Source: Candidatus Kryptonium thompsonii
GTDB taxonomy: Bacteria > Bacteroidota > Ignavibacteria > Kryptoniales > Kryptoniaceae
Length of the DNA stretch: 64,000 nt
Direction: 5' to 3'
Assembly (NCBI GenBank): GCA_001442925.1
Contig: LDXX01000004.1
Coordinates: 251,001 to 315,000 of the forward strand
Positions 1-8,902 of this stretch are shown here, piece by piece. The notes under the pieces are model-generated. The model did not search any database and was not told where the DNA came from. It saw only the letters and a program-made list of their open reading frames with translations. The translations under genes and the position numbers were made by a program. Each line of letters opens with the position of its first letter. Positions within the stretch are counted from its first letter, which is position 1.

Positions 1-2698
1 CAAAATAGCCTCTTAAATTCAAACCACCTTTTAGAAATAGCCTTGCTTTTTCGGAAAATTTTTCATTGATAAGATAAATCATCCTGAAGGATTGATTCAA
101 GAATTGCTCATATGGATTTGCGGTGAAATAAAATTTTTCTTGTGTGGGCGTTTGACCGTAAGAATTTGCGAGATAAAATCTTGTTGTGAATTCAAATTTG
201 CTTAAAGTTGTGTTTTGTTTTATCTCAATTGAAAACTTGGTGAAATTTTTAGTGCTATTTGATGATGTCGTTTTTAGGGAAAAAGTTCCATATAAAGTTG
301 TGTTACCAATTATGTGAGTTATTCCCGCCGTGAAACCAAGCGTATTGAACTTCCCAGCATCCCATTTTAGATTTACAAAAGGAATTTTATTTTCAACAAG
401 CATAGTGTGTTCAAAAAATAGCGAAATATTGTAAAACGGTGGAACTGTCAAATAAAGTGGTCTTATGTCTTTGAAGATTTCAAAATAAAGTCTTCTCAAA
501 CCATGAAGTTTAAAAATTTCAACTTGAAAACCGCTTAATCTTTCAAGTATGGGGAAGGTATTGTTGCGATAGTTTATAAAATAATCAAAATTTTTTGTCC
601 TTGTGTTAAGCCACAATCCAAATTTTGTTTCGTTATAATCAAAAAGATAAGCTCCGTTTGTAAAGATTCCAGGTCTTGCTCCATCTCTTTGTGCAAACCA
701 AATTGATGGTCTTACGCTAAACCAATATCTTTCAAGTGGCGGGTTTAGTTGCGTTTGTTCAAGTAGTTTTATCTGAACCTTATTGAAAACGCCTGTTCTG
801 TTGTTTAACCTGTTAACATCCCTTAATTTTAATCTGCTATCAATTTCAACCATCTTCACCTTTTTGTCAAATGAAAGCTCAAACTCATAAACTGGGTTAA
901 CCCAAAACCAGTGGGGAAGTATTATCGCATTAGCTTCTTTCTTTGGTTTAAGTTGAAGGTCAAGCGGTATTATGACTTTTTGATATGTACCATCTTCAAA
1001 ATAAATGTAAAAGTCAATCGGCATAACAATTTGCCCATGATTGCGCAATTTAACTTTGATGCTGTATTTTCTTAAGCCATTTTCAGATATCCATTTACCA
1101 GAAAAGCTTTCAATTCCATAATCACATTTTCTTGTAGTTTTAAGCCATTGATCGAAAAACCAATCAAGTTCCATTCCACTTACTCTTTCGGCAACCCTTT
1201 CAAAATCTTTTGTTGTCGGGTGCTTGAAGCTCCATTCTTTGAAAAATTCCTTCATAATAAGATCAAACACGCTGTCTCCAACGACATATTCAAGCATTTC
1301 AAAAACGGATGCGCCCTTACCGTAAACAGCATTTGTGTAAGCGACCGACTCACGGAAGAAATCTGAGTGTAGGAGGGTTGGTTCCTCATAACCAAATTGT
1401 GAAAATCTTATGTAGTTTTTATAACCGCCGAAGATGTCAAATTCAGGCCTTAACAGTCTATCGAACAAAGAAGAATCATTTCTCCATTTCTCGCCCAATA
1501 ATTTTCTAAAGACCCTTGGAGTTACAAAACTTGCTCCGCCTTCATCTATCCAGGCCTCTTTTGATTCATTGTTTCCAATTAAACCATAGAACCAATTATG
1601 CCCGATCTCATGTGCGAGAATTCCGATCATGCTTGTTCTTCCGCGGTATCCAGTTATCATTATAAGCATTGGATATTCCATCCCACCATCCCCTGCTTGC
1701 GCAACTGTGAAACTTTTATAGGGATATTTATAAAACCATTCGCTGTAAAGTTTTATTATCTCTTTTGTAAATTTTCCCGTCTCCCGCCACAACATATAAA
1801 CATCGGGTTGGTAAAGGAGATGAATTATTACGGTATCATTGTCAAGCGTCATCCATGTTATCTCGTGGATGTAATCTCTATCTGCAACCCATGCGAAATC
1901 GTGGACATTTTCAGCCTTGAAGTGCCAGGTTTTTAGTTGTGTTTTTAACTCTTTTTTCCACTGTTGGGGAAATATCACCGTATCAACTGGACCGAGTTCA
2001 TATCCGCACATGACTTCATTTGGGTTTTGAATTACCCCCGTTGCTCCAACAAGATAATCCGATGGCAAGGTTATCTTTACATCAAAGTTTCCCCATACCC
2101 CATAAAATTCTCGTTCAATGTATTGGTCCGCATGCCACCCCTCAAAGTCATATTCACAAATTTTAGGATACCATTGAGCCATGCTGTAATCAATTCCTTC
2201 TCGATTATTCCTTCCATTTCTTCGCGTTTGTTTTGGAATTTGGGATTCGAATTCCATTTCAAGTTTTACAAAATGACCTGGGGCAAGTGGTTTTTTAAGC
2301 TTTGCTCTTAAAATGGTATCAAAAATTTCAAAATCAATGTCCTCATCATCGGCCTTTAAAAACTTAACATTTGTCCAACCATATTCATCAGGTTTCATCG
2401 CTCTAATCCTTTCACCAAGTCCATTTCTGATGACATCACCGCGAATTTGCATCGAACTGCCAGGTTTAAAAGCATTTAAATAGAGATGATAGTAAATCTC
2501 GCGAAGCGTATCTGGCGAGTTGTTATAGTAAATTGCCGTTTGTTTTCCAGTGAGTTTATGTGTTTTCGGATCAAGGGAAACATCCATCGTATAATCAACC
2601 CTTTGCTGAAAATAGTCGGACCTCTGTGCAAGGGAAAAGTTTAAAATGATAAAAACAACAAAAATAAGTTTTGTGTTAAAGCGAGCGGTTATTCCCAT
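1..2698 (-). CDS. M1-family metallopeptidase with a probable outer-membrane barrel extension (3' end outside window)
   Basis: A frame opens at 2698 and stays open to the window edge: 899 residues visible, C terminus missing. Residues 1-25 form a signal peptide ending FSLAQ. The gluzincin site is complete: GGMEY at 338-342, HEIGH at 363-367 and E386 exactly 18 residues after H367, the zinc-ligand spacing of M1 aminopeptidases. The peptidase region ends near residue 640. The remainder is rich in alternating aromatic/polar strands and reaches KGGLNLRGYF at 890-899, which resembles the conserved (V/L)RG(Y/F) signature of Omp85-type barrels. The start overlaps the upstream aldo-keto reductase gene by 10 bases. 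M1 identity is firm; the barrel is inferred from the pattern and the missing C terminus would decide it. Confidence 0.9.
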   Translation of the reverse strand, partial: MGITARFNTKLIFVVFIILNFSLAQRSDYFQQRVDYTMDVSLDPKTHKLTGKQTAIYYNNSPDTLREIYYHLYLNAFKPGSSMQIRGDVIRNGLGERIRAMKPDEYGWTNVKFLKADDEDIDFEIFDTILRAKLKKPLAPGHFVKLEMEFESQIPKQTRRNGRNNREGIDYSMAQWYPKICEYDFEGWHADQYIEREFYGVWGNFDVKITLPSDYLVGATGVIQNPNEVMCGYELGPVDTVIFPQQWKKELKTQLKTWHFKAENVHDFAWVADRDYIHEITWMTLDNDTVIIHLLYQPDVYMLWRETGKFTKEIIKLYSEWFYKYPYKSFTVAQAGDGGMEYPMLIMITGYRGRTSMIGILAHEIGHNWFYGLIGNNESKEAWIDEGGASFVTPRVFRKLLGEKWRNDSSLFDRLLRPEFDIFGGYKNYIRFSQFGYEEPTLLHSDFFRESVAYTNAVYGKGASVFEMLEYVVGDSVFDLIMKEFFKEWSFKHPTTKDFERVAERVSGMELDWFFDQWLKTTRKCDYGIESFSGKWISENGLRKYSIKVKLRNHGQIVMPIDFYIYFEDGTYQKVIIPLDLQLKPKKEANAIILPHWFWVNPVYEFELSFDKKVKMVEIDSRLKLRDVNRLNNRTGVFNKVQIKLLEQTQLNPPLERYWFSVRPSIWFAQRDGARPGIFTNGAYLFDYNETKFGLWLNTRTKNFDYFINYRNNTFPILERLSGFQVEIFKLHGLRRLYFEIFKDIRPLYLTVPPFYNISLFFEHTMLVENKIPFVNLKWDAGKFNTLGFTAGITHIIGNTTLYGTFSLKTTSSNSTKNFTKFSIEIKQNTTLSKFEFTTRFYLANSYGQTPTQEKFYFTANPYEQFLNQSFRMIYLINEKFSEKARLFLKGGLNLRGYF

Positions 2699-3666
2699 GT
2701 GAAGGCTTCGGTTATTTTTTGAATTTCTTCTTCGGTGAGTTTAAAGTTCACTGCCCCAGCATTTTCCTCAACTTGTTCTGGATTTCTTGCACCTACAATT
2801 GCGGTTGTTATGCCGGGTTGTGAAAATGTCCAGTTGATGACAATTTGAGCGAGGGTTGCGTTTCTTTCCTTCGCGATCGGCTTTATCTTTTCAAGCGCGT
2901 CGAGAACTTTCTTTCTGTTTTCGGGTTGGAACCAGAATTGTTTCTTTCTTAAATCTCCACTTTTGAATTCGGTTTCCATCGTGATTTTGCCCGTTAAGAG
3001 ACCTTGCTCAAGTGGGCTATATGCCAGGATTGAAATTTTATTTTCAATGCAAAATGAAGCGATCTCATTTACTATAGCGCGATCTACTAAACTATATTTC
3101 ACCTGATCGCTTTCAACGCGTGCATATTTAAAAGTTTCCTTTAAAAGATTTAAGTCAAAATTGCTCACACCAAATGCTCTTATTTTACCCTGTTCCTGAA
3201 GTCGAACCAAAGCTTCAAGCGATTCATCGATCGGCGTTGTTTTATCGGGCCAGTGAATTTGGTAAATGTCAATGTAATCTGTGTTAAGTCGTTTTAAACT
3301 TCTCTCACATTCTTCAATTATCGAGTTTTTTCGTGCGTTTTTGTAAACATAGTATCTCTTTCCATTAAAGTAAGTATCAAAGAAAAATTCACCTTCGTCT
3401 TTATCCCACCTCAAACCACATTTTGTTGCTATGATGACATCATTTCGCCTGCCCTTGATCGCTTTTCCGACAATTTCTTCGCCTAATCCAAATCCATAAA
3501 CTGGAGCGGTATCAATGCAGTTCATCCCAAGGTCGATTGCTTTGTTAATTGCCTTGATTGCGAGTTCTTCATCTGTTCCACCCCAATACCATCCACCAAT
3601 TGCCCATCCGCCGAAAGTTATAACAGGGATTTGAATTTCGGTTTGCCCAAATTGTCTGTATTCCAT
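2689..3666 (-). CDS. Aldo/keto reductase
   Basis: 325 residues, the full length of an AKR TIM barrel. The catalytic tetrad is visible as D52 and Y57 (IDTAPVYG), K82 (IIATKCG) and H138 (YQIHWP). The C-terminal IVGARNPEQVEENAGA segment is the usual NADPH-binding end. It should be an NAD(P)H-dependent carbonyl or sugar-aldehyde reductase of the YajO/IolS type; the substrate cannot be read. It follows the cupin gene by six bases, so the two are probably one transcript, and a link to sugar metabolism is only a guess. Confidence 0.9.
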   Translation of the reverse strand: MEYRQFGQTEIQIPVITFGGWAIGGWYWGGTDEELAIKAINKAIDLGMNCIDTAPVYGFGLGEEIVGKAIKGRRNDVIIATKCGLRWDKDEGEFFFDTYFNGKRYYVYKNARKNSIIEECERSLKRLNTDYIDIYQIHWPDKTTPIDESLEALVRLQEQGKIRAFGVSNFDLNLLKETFKYARVESDQVKYSLVDRAIVNEIASFCIENKISILAYSPLEQGLLTGKITMETEFKSGDLRKKQFWFQPENRKKVLDALEKIKPIAKERNATLAQIVINWTFSQPGITTAIVGARNPEQVEENAGAVNFKLTEEEIQKITEAFTWE

Positions 3667-3672
3667 TTTTTG

Positions 3673-3993
3673 TTATGCTTTTGTTTTTGATATGTTATAT
3701 CCGTAAAGCCAGTATGCTATTTCATTACTTTTATTTCTGACGGAGTGAATTGCACCTCGCGGGATAAACCATTCATCTCCAGGGTTTAGTTCTGCTACTT
3801 CTCCATCGCACTCAATTTCGAGTGTAACATTTAAAGGTGTTACAAGTTCATCGGTATCGTGCACAAAGTTTTCCCATCTTTGTCCAGGTGGGTCAACCCA
3901 GATATCAGTTGTAAAGCCACGCTCTTGCCATTCTTTTTCAATTTCTTCTTTGTCTTTTCCAAGCCATTTCCCTCTTTCAATGAATAAGGGCAT
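3673..3993 (-). CDS. Small cupin-domain protein
   Basis: 106 residues. The second half has the cupin fold signature: LNPGDEWFIPRGAIHSVRN, i.e. the PG-x-W/P-x-G-x-H motif, with H83 a likely metal ligand. The first half (LGKDKEEIEKEWQERGF) is a charged helix before the barrel. A GGAG ribosome site (AAGGAGT on the minus strand) lies just before the ATG. Single-domain cupins of this kind bind a metal and often act as sugar isomerases or sensors. No specific substrate is recognised. First gene of the unit cupin, aldo-keto reductase, M1 peptidase. Confidence 0.8.
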   Translation of the reverse strand: MPLFIERGKWLGKDKEEIEKEWQERGFTTDIWVDPPGQRWENFVHDTDELVTPLNVTLEIECDGEVAELNPGDEWFIPRGAIHSVRNKSNEIAYWLYGYNISKTKA

Positions 3994-4015
3994 ACTCCTT
4001 GTGTTTTTTGTTAAA

Positions 4016-4087
4016 AATTTAAAGAGTTGCCAAGCATAAAAACAACTTTGGTTTTTAGTTGTTTTATTTTTAAGTCGTGGCTAAATT
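4016..4087. promoter_or_regulatory. Divergent promoter pair built on an inverted repeat
   Basis: AAAACAACT (4039-4047) and AGTTGTTTT (4057-4065) are perfect inverted arms nine bases apart. Each arm holds a TTGTTT that can serve as a -35 box. On the plus strand TTGTTT 4059-4064 is followed after 17 bases by TAAATT 4082-4087, towards the MenA fusion gene. On the minus strand TTGTTT 4045-4040 is followed after 18 bases by TAAATT 4021-4016, towards the cupin gene. No gene ends into this repeat, so a terminator is unlikely. The repeat could also bind a dimeric regulator. Confidence 0.45.
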
Positions 4088-4131
4088 AAATTAGTTTCCA
4101 ACTGAACTTTTAAAACAAAGCGTAAACTAAC

Positions 4132-5490
4132 ATGCTGGGTGATTATAAAAAGTATCTTGAGACGGCAAAGAAGGTATTTGAAGAAAATAAAACTCTTACT
4201 CTTGTAAGTCGTGGTAAAGATGGTAAGGTTTGGGCTGGAAAGGTTTATTTCGGTGAAGAAGATGGATATATTTATGTTGCACTTGAAAAAGGGAAAAATT
4301 ATTTCAATATCATTGAAAATCCCCATGTCTTTTTTGTGATTGAACATGGCGTTCCGGATAGATTTATCCAAGGCGAGGGAATCGCTGAAATGCTCGGGGA
4401 TATAGCTGATGTACCTGAACGAAGTATAATTTTTAGAAAAGCGATTGAGCTTGTCGTATACGCGAAGAAAATCCCTGGGGTTACGGTTTTTAGAATAAGG
4501 CCGACGAAACTTTACATCTCCGATTTCACCGAGGAATGGAAGCCAAGAGCTGAGATTGAAGTAACAGATGAGGTTTTAAGGCTTTTTCAAACAGAATTAA
4601 AAACGAGATATAACTTCTTAAAAGTTGCTTTTAGAGCGATAAGACCGTTTGCATTTCCAGCTACAATTGCGCCTGTTTTGCTTGGAACTTTTATAGCTCC
4701 ACATGTTTCAATTCCGATGTTTCTTCTTGTATTATTTGGTCTTTTAATTGCGCATTCCGCTGTAAATGTTTTAAGCGATTACTTTGATTATATTCGCGGT
4801 GCTGATACATGGCGAGTTCTTGGCTCGAGTCGTGTCCTTGTGGATGGTTTGATGAAACCGAAGCATCATTTATTTCTTGGTTTAAGTTTGCTTTTGATAT
4901 CTCTCGGGGTAGGCTTTTACTTTGTGTTCGCTGTTGATTATAAAGTTTTGTATTTTATAATCCCAGGTTTAATTCTTGGGCTTTTTTACACTGCTCCACC
5001 AGTTGGATTTAAATATAGAGCGTTGGGCGACCTCGCGGTTTTTCTTGCATTCGGACCTATTATGACGCTTGGGGTTTACTACATTCAAACAAGGGAAATC
5101 TCATTAATTCCTGTTATCCTTTCAATTCCGATCGGACTTTTGACGACGGCAATTTTACACGGGAATAATTTTAGGGATATCAAGGAAGATACTGAAGCTG
5201 GATATAAAACTTTCGCCGGTGTTATAGGTGTCAAGGCTTCAAGTTATTATTATGCTGTTCTTGTTTCGTTTGCGTATTTGTTGGTGGTTTATTTCATTTT
5301 TGAAAAGTTCTTGCCTGCCCTTGCAATACTTTCGTTTTTAACATTGCCCGTCGCAGTGAAAAATATTAAAGTTTCGTTCAATCAAGCGCTTGTAAATTTC
5401 ACATTCCTTGATTTGTTGACTGCTAAACTTCAACTTTACTTTTCAAGTTTGCTTATAATCGGAGTAATTTTTGAAAAATTTTTACTTTAA
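4132..5490 (+). CDS. Fusion: flavin-reductase-like split barrel + MenA-type UbiA prenyltransferase
   Basis: 452 residues in two parts. Residues 1-135 resemble the pyridoxamine-5'-phosphate-oxidase-like split barrel (VSRGKDGKVWAGKVYF; DRFIQGEGIAEM; IRPTKLYISDF). Residues 155-450 are a polytopic UbiA prenyltransferase with both Asp-rich motifs: N212-x3-D216-x2-D219 (NVLSDYFD) and N346-x2-D349-x3-D353 (NNFRDIKED). FGPIMTLGVYYIQT (308-321) is typical of MenA, which prenylates 1,4-dihydroxy-2-naphthoate for menaquinone. The N-terminal domain could bind flavin or F420/heme close to the membrane; its role is unknown. Starts at the first ATG and no stop interrupts the join, so the fusion is real in this sequence. 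Confidence 0.88.
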   Translation: MLGDYKKYLETAKKVFEENKTLTLVSRGKDGKVWAGKVYFGEEDGYIYVALEKGKNYFNIIENPHVFFVIEHGVPDRFIQGEGIAEMLGDIADVPERSIIFRKAIELVVYAKKIPGVTVFRIRPTKLYISDFTEEWKPRAEIEVTDEVLRLFQTELKTRYNFLKVAFRAIRPFAFPATIAPVLLGTFIAPHVSIPMFLLVLFGLLIAHSAVNVLSDYFDYIRGADTWRVLGSSRVLVDGLMKPKHHLFLGLSLLLISLGVGFYFVFAVDYKVLYFIIPGLILGLFYTAPPVGFKYRALGDLAVFLAFGPIMTLGVYYIQTREISLIPVILSIPIGLLTTAILHGNNFRDIKEDTEAGYKTFAGVIGVKASSYYYAVLVSFAYLLVVYFIFEKFLPALAILSFLTLPVAVKNIKVSFNQALVNFTFLDLLTAKLQLYFSSLLIIGVIFEKFLL

Positions 5491-5519
5491 CTTCGCTAAA
5501 ATAGAACATTAACATTAAA

Positions 5520-6053
5520 ATGAAAATTACACTTGGTCTAAAACTTGTAGCTGATATCTTAACAACGCTTAGATTTTTAATCGGTCTTTACATCGTAAGA
5601 TTCTCAACCTTTGAACCGAATAATGGCGTCCCACTGGCTTCAGTTTTTTTGTGGATCGCATGGGTGACGGATTTATTGGATGGGCCAATTTCACGACTTG
5701 ATCCAAGAAAAGTTCAAACTTGGGTAGGGAGACATGATTTGACGGCAGATGTTACAGTTTCGCTTGGGTGTTGGCTTTTTCTGATTTTCTCAAATTTAAT
5801 TAACCCGTTTATTGGTTTTGGATATATCTTTCTTGGCGCATTTCTTTTGTGGTATTTTAAGTCCGAATATTTGGCGTGGGCTTTTCAAGCACCTCCGTAT
5901 GGGATGATGATTTTGGTTGCGTTAAAACATGCGCCCACATATGGAATGTTGCTTATTGTTTGGATTGTAATTGTAGTCATAATAACTTGGCCGAGATTCC
6001 CCAAATACACCCTGCCCGAGTTTTTGAGAGGGATGAGAGCACTGTTTAAATAA
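5520..6053 (+). CDS. CDP-alcohol phosphatidyltransferase-like membrane protein
   Basis: 177 residues, mostly hydrophobic. The stretch 51-77 carries D51-L-L-D54-G-P-I-S-R59 followed by G70, D73 and D77. This fits the family motif DxxDGxxAR...GxxxDxxxD with Ser for Ala and slightly different spacing; all four Asp that bind metal and the CDP-alcohol are present. Members make phospholipid head groups at the inner membrane by displacing CMP. The substrate cannot be assigned. It follows the MenA fusion by 29 bases and its end overlaps the convergent lutC end by eight bases. Confidence 0.68.
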   Translation: MKITLGLKLVADILTTLRFLIGLYIVRFSTFEPNNGVPLASVFLWIAWVTDLLDGPISRLDPRKVQTWVGRHDLTADVTVSLGCWLFLIFSNLINPFIGFGYIFLGAFLLWYFKSEYLAWAFQAPPYGMMILVALKHAPTYGMLLIVWIVIVVIITWPRFPKYTLPEFLRGMRALFK

Positions 6054-6576
6054 GTAGCAGGTAAACCTTTTGTGGACCGTGAACGCCAGGGACAATTACC
6101 TTTTCAATATCAGCTGTTCTGCTTGGTCCAGTTACCATAAAAATTGAATCGAATTTTCCTGCCGTTTTTGCGAAAAGTTCCTCAAATGTTGAGCAAATTT
6201 TTCCTCTATCTGCAATTATTATGTGAATTCGTGGAAGTAGTATACTCGATTTGAACCTGTTTTCTTTGTGAATGAAAACTATAGTCCCTGTTTCTGCAAC
6301 CAAAAAGTCACATCCTGTAATTGACGCATCTATCTGTGCAAGTTGTTCTATTGAGTGCGGTTGCGTGATTATCTGAGTGACGGACAAGTTTTTTAAAATG
6401 TCGTCAATTTCATTTTCAAATTTTTCAATGAAGACTCGAGCTATGTTTTCAGTGGTGATGATAGACGAGATGTTGTTAAAAATTCCCTGGGAAGTTGTTT
6501 CAATAAAAATTCCGCCAACCCTTTCAAATTCAAATTTGAACCTTTCTATAAGATCAGTTTCGCCAACAACTTTCAT
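6046..6576 (-). CDS. lutC: LutC-like LUD-domain protein of L-lactate utilisation
   Basis: 176 residues of the LUD/YkgG family. Features include ITGCDFLVAETGTIVF (a glycine-rich segment shared with LutB), LPRIHIIIADRGKI and the terminal TGPSRTADIEKVIVPGVHGP, which is highly typical of LutC. LutABC together oxidise L-lactate to pyruvate using iron-sulfur centres, replacing classical lactate dehydrogenases. It is the last gene of lutA-lutB-lutC, seven bases after lutB. Assignment rests on motifs and gene order. Confidence 0.9.
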   Translation of the reverse strand: MKVVGETDLIERFKFEFERVGGIFIETTSQGIFNNISSIITTENIARVFIEKFENEIDDILKNLSVTQIITQPHSIEQLAQIDASITGCDFLVAETGTIVFIHKENRFKSSILLPRIHIIIADRGKICSTFEELFAKTAGKFDSIFMVTGPSRTADIEKVIVPGVHGPQKVYLLLI

Positions 6577-6583
6577 TTGTTCT

Positions 6584-7972
6584 TTATGCTTCAGTTTCTT
6601 TTAATTTTTCCCATATCTCTTTAAAAGATTTTTCTGCAAGTTCAGGAAAAGCTCGTTCGCTTGACCATTTTTTAAATTTTGGTTTTATGCCCAACTTATA
6701 AAAGTATCTTAAAAATTTGGAACCAAACTTGTAAAGTTTATGATTTTTCATCCCGATCAGCCACAGCTTAAAAATTAACTTCTCAAACCGAGATGTAAAA
6801 CCAGAATTAACAGCTTGAGACCTCAGCCAAACCAAAAGATGGGGAATCTCAATTTTAACTGGGCAAATTTCATAACATTTTCCGCATAAGGAAGATGCAA
6901 ACGGTAAAGGCGTCGCTTTATCAAGTCCAAATTGTGCTGGGGTTAATACAGAACCAATCGGTCCTAGATAAATCGAGCCGTAGGCATGTCCCCCAACTCT
7001 TTGGTAAATAGGGCAAGCGAGCATGCAAGCACCACATTTGATGCAGTAAAGCGCTTGTTTTAACTTCTCCGACTTCAACAGGTTGGTTCTACCGTTGTCA
7101 AGTAAAATGACATAAATTTCCTCGGGTGAATCTGGTTTACTCTTTTTGGGTGCATTTATAATTGAAACGTAACTTGTAAACCTTTGAGCTGTTGCGCTTC
7201 TGCCCAAAATTTTGAAGAAAACTGTTAAGTCGGCAAGTCGTGGAATTACTTTTTCTATTCCTGTAATGACGATATGAATTTTGGGGAGAGTTGTGCTTAA
7301 GCCTGCATTTCCTTCGTTTTCAACTATTACGACGGAACCTGTCTCAGCTATAAGGAAGTTAGCTCCAGATATGCCGAGGTCAGCGTTTAAAAACTTATGT
7401 CGCAAAAATTCTCTGGCGATGCTTGTTAGTTTTTCGGGCTCATTTGTATATTCGACTCCAAGTTTTTCAGAAAAGAGCTTTCCGATTTCATCCCTTGATT
7501 TGTGCATTGCTGGAGCTGTGATGTGCGATGGCATCTCGCCAGCAAGTTGAACGATGAATTCCCCAAGGTCGGTTTCAACCGTCTCGATTCCATTTTCCTC
7601 AAGAAACTCCCTTAATCCAATTTCCTCCGTTACCATCGATTTGGACTTAACGCATAATTTTGCGTTTATTTTTCGGGCTATTTGAAGCACATAGTTTTTT
7701 GCTTCGGACGCATCTTTCGCTCGTAAAACTTTAATTCCATTTTCCGTCGCCCTTTTTTCAAATAGTTCAAGGTAATGGGAGAGGTTTTCGATGGTGTGTT
7801 TTTTTATATCATGAGCCCTTTGTCTTAAATCTTCCCAGTTGGGAAGTTCTGAAACTACTTCAACCCTTTTTGAAAGCGTGTGGGAGATTGCACGAGTTAA
7901 GTTCTTTCTTAAATTTGTATTCCTAAGGGCTTTTAGCGCATTCTCTTTAAATTTTAATGGTGTATAGTTCAT
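6584..7972 (-). CDS. lutB: LutB-like iron-sulfur protein of L-lactate utilisation
   Basis: 462 residues, the usual size for LutB/YkgF. The N-terminal LUD domain (about 60-300) contains ISGANFLIAETGSVVIVENEGN. A ferredoxin-type segment follows with C310-x2-C313-x2-C316-x3-C320 and a second set C363-x2-C366-x3-C370 before a proline, enough for two [4Fe-4S] clusters. The C-terminal 80 residues carry the conserved tail. It would transfer electrons within the LutABC lactate-oxidising complex in the cytoplasm. It lies 18 bases downstream of lutA. Confidence 0.93.
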   Translation of the reverse strand: MNYTPLKFKENALKALRNTNLRKNLTRAISHTLSKRVEVVSELPNWEDLRQRAHDIKKHTIENLSHYLELFEKRATENGIKVLRAKDASEAKNYVLQIARKINAKLCVKSKSMVTEEIGLREFLEENGIETVETDLGEFIVQLAGEMPSHITAPAMHKSRDEIGKLFSEKLGVEYTNEPEKLTSIAREFLRHKFLNADLGISGANFLIAETGSVVIVENEGNAGLSTTLPKIHIVITGIEKVIPRLADLTVFFKILGRSATAQRFTSYVSIINAPKKSKPDSPEEIYVILLDNGRTNLLKSEKLKQALYCIKCGACMLACPIYQRVGGHAYGSIYLGPIGSVLTPAQFGLDKATPLPFASSLCGKCYEICPVKIEIPHLLVWLRSQAVNSGFTSRFEKLIFKLWLIGMKNHKLYKFGSKFLRYFYKLGIKPKFKKWSSERAFPELAEKSFKEIWEKLKETEA

Positions 7973-7990
7973 CCGTGATTTTAATCTTTG

Positions 7991-8695
7991 TTAGAAGTTA
8001 GATAGAATTTGTGCTATGTGAATTGTTTTAATGTTAAGCCTATTCTTTCTCGCATAACCATCGATTTGCATAAGACAGCTTTGGTCTGTAGAGGTTACAA
8101 ACTCAGCACCTGAATTTAAAATGTAATTAACCTTATACCTTGCCATATCGGATGATATCTCTGGAAATTTAACCGAAAAAGTTCCACCGAAACCGCAACA
8201 ATCTTCCGAATTTTCCATCTCGATTAGTTTTAATTTTTTAACATTCTTTAGAAGGATCCGGGGCTCCGTTTTAACCCCGAGTTCTCTTAAAGCATGACAC
8301 GAGTCATGATATGTTACCGTATGGTTGAATTCAGCGCCAGTTGAGTCGATGTTCATAACTTTCACAAGAAATTCGGTCAATTCAAAAGATTTTTTCGCTA
8401 TGTTTAGCGATTCTTCATCACTAATGATTTCGGGATAAAAAATTTTAACCATACTGATGCACGAACCTGATGGGGAAATGATGTAATCAAAATCAGAAAA
8501 GGTTTTGATAAACTTTCTTGCCAAAATCTCCGCTTCTTTCCAATATCCAGTGTTAAATGCGGGTTGCCCACAGCAGGTTTGTTCAATCGGGTAATCAAAC
8601 TTTATCCCAAGCTTTTTTAAAATCTTTACAGTCGCAACTCCAACTTCGGGGTAAAATTGATCAATGTAACAGGGAATAAAAAGGGCAACTTTCAT
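7991..8695 (-). CDS. lutA: LutA-like CCG-domain oxidoreductase of L-lactate utilisation
   Basis: 234 residues with two cysteine-rich CCG repeats, C41-C42-G43 (TCCGQPAFNTG) and C166-C167-G168 (DCCGFGGTFSVK), plus the intervening SPSGSC and HDSCHA cysteines. This is the pattern of LutA/YkgE and of heterodisulfide reductase HdrB, where such repeats bind unusual iron-sulfur clusters. First gene of the lut operon, divergent from the ArsR genes across a 241-base gap that holds promoters for both directions. Confidence 0.93.
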   Translation of the reverse strand: MKVALFIPCYIDQFYPEVGVATVKILKKLGIKFDYPIEQTCCGQPAFNTGYWKEAEILARKFIKTFSDFDYIISPSGSCISMVKIFYPEIISDEESLNIAKKSFELTEFLVKVMNIDSTGAEFNHTVTYHDSCHALRELGVKTEPRILLKNVKKLKLIEMENSEDCCGFGGTFSVKFPEISSDMARYKVNYILNSGAEFVTSTDQSCLMQIDGYARKNRLNIKTIHIAQILSNF

Positions 8696-8722
8696 TTTAA
8701 AATCTGCTTTGTTCTTTGATTA

Positions 8723-8751
8723 AAGATAATAACACATACATTTGGAATCAA
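8723..8751 (-). promoter_or_regulatory. Candidate promoter of lutABC
   Basis: On the minus strand TTGATT (8751-8746) is followed after 17 bases by TATCTT (8728-8723), about 28 bases before the lutA start. The spacing is ideal but the -10 box is weak. I see nothing else clear in the rest of the gap (8752-8870). Confidence 0.4.
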
Positions 8752-8872
8752 ATTTAGCCTGCCCACTTTTGAATCTGACAATTTTTCAGTAGAGTGGAGC
8801 TTTTCATTGCAAAAGTTATTTAAAGACTTGAATTTTTGAAGATCTTTTTTGGTTTGTCTAACAAACTGTCAC

Positions 8873-8901
8873 TTGACAAATAGAGAAATTTTTATTATAT
8901 T
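8873..8901 (+). promoter_or_regulatory. Promoter of the ArsR-led redox/sulfur operon
   Basis: TTGACA at 8873-8878, a 17-base spacer, and TATATT at 8896-8901. This is a near-consensus sigma-70 type promoter, the strongest in the window. Transcription would start around 8908, inside the palindromic operator that begins at 8903, so a bound repressor would block initiation directly. Confidence 0.8.
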
Positions 8902-8902
8902 T

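Noticed and set aside
2689-2698. Possible frameshift where the M1 peptidase start overlaps the aldo-keto reductase end
   Set aside because: Both frames are complete: the reductase has its normal C terminus and the peptidase has its own signal peptide, so this is an ordinary 10-base overlap.
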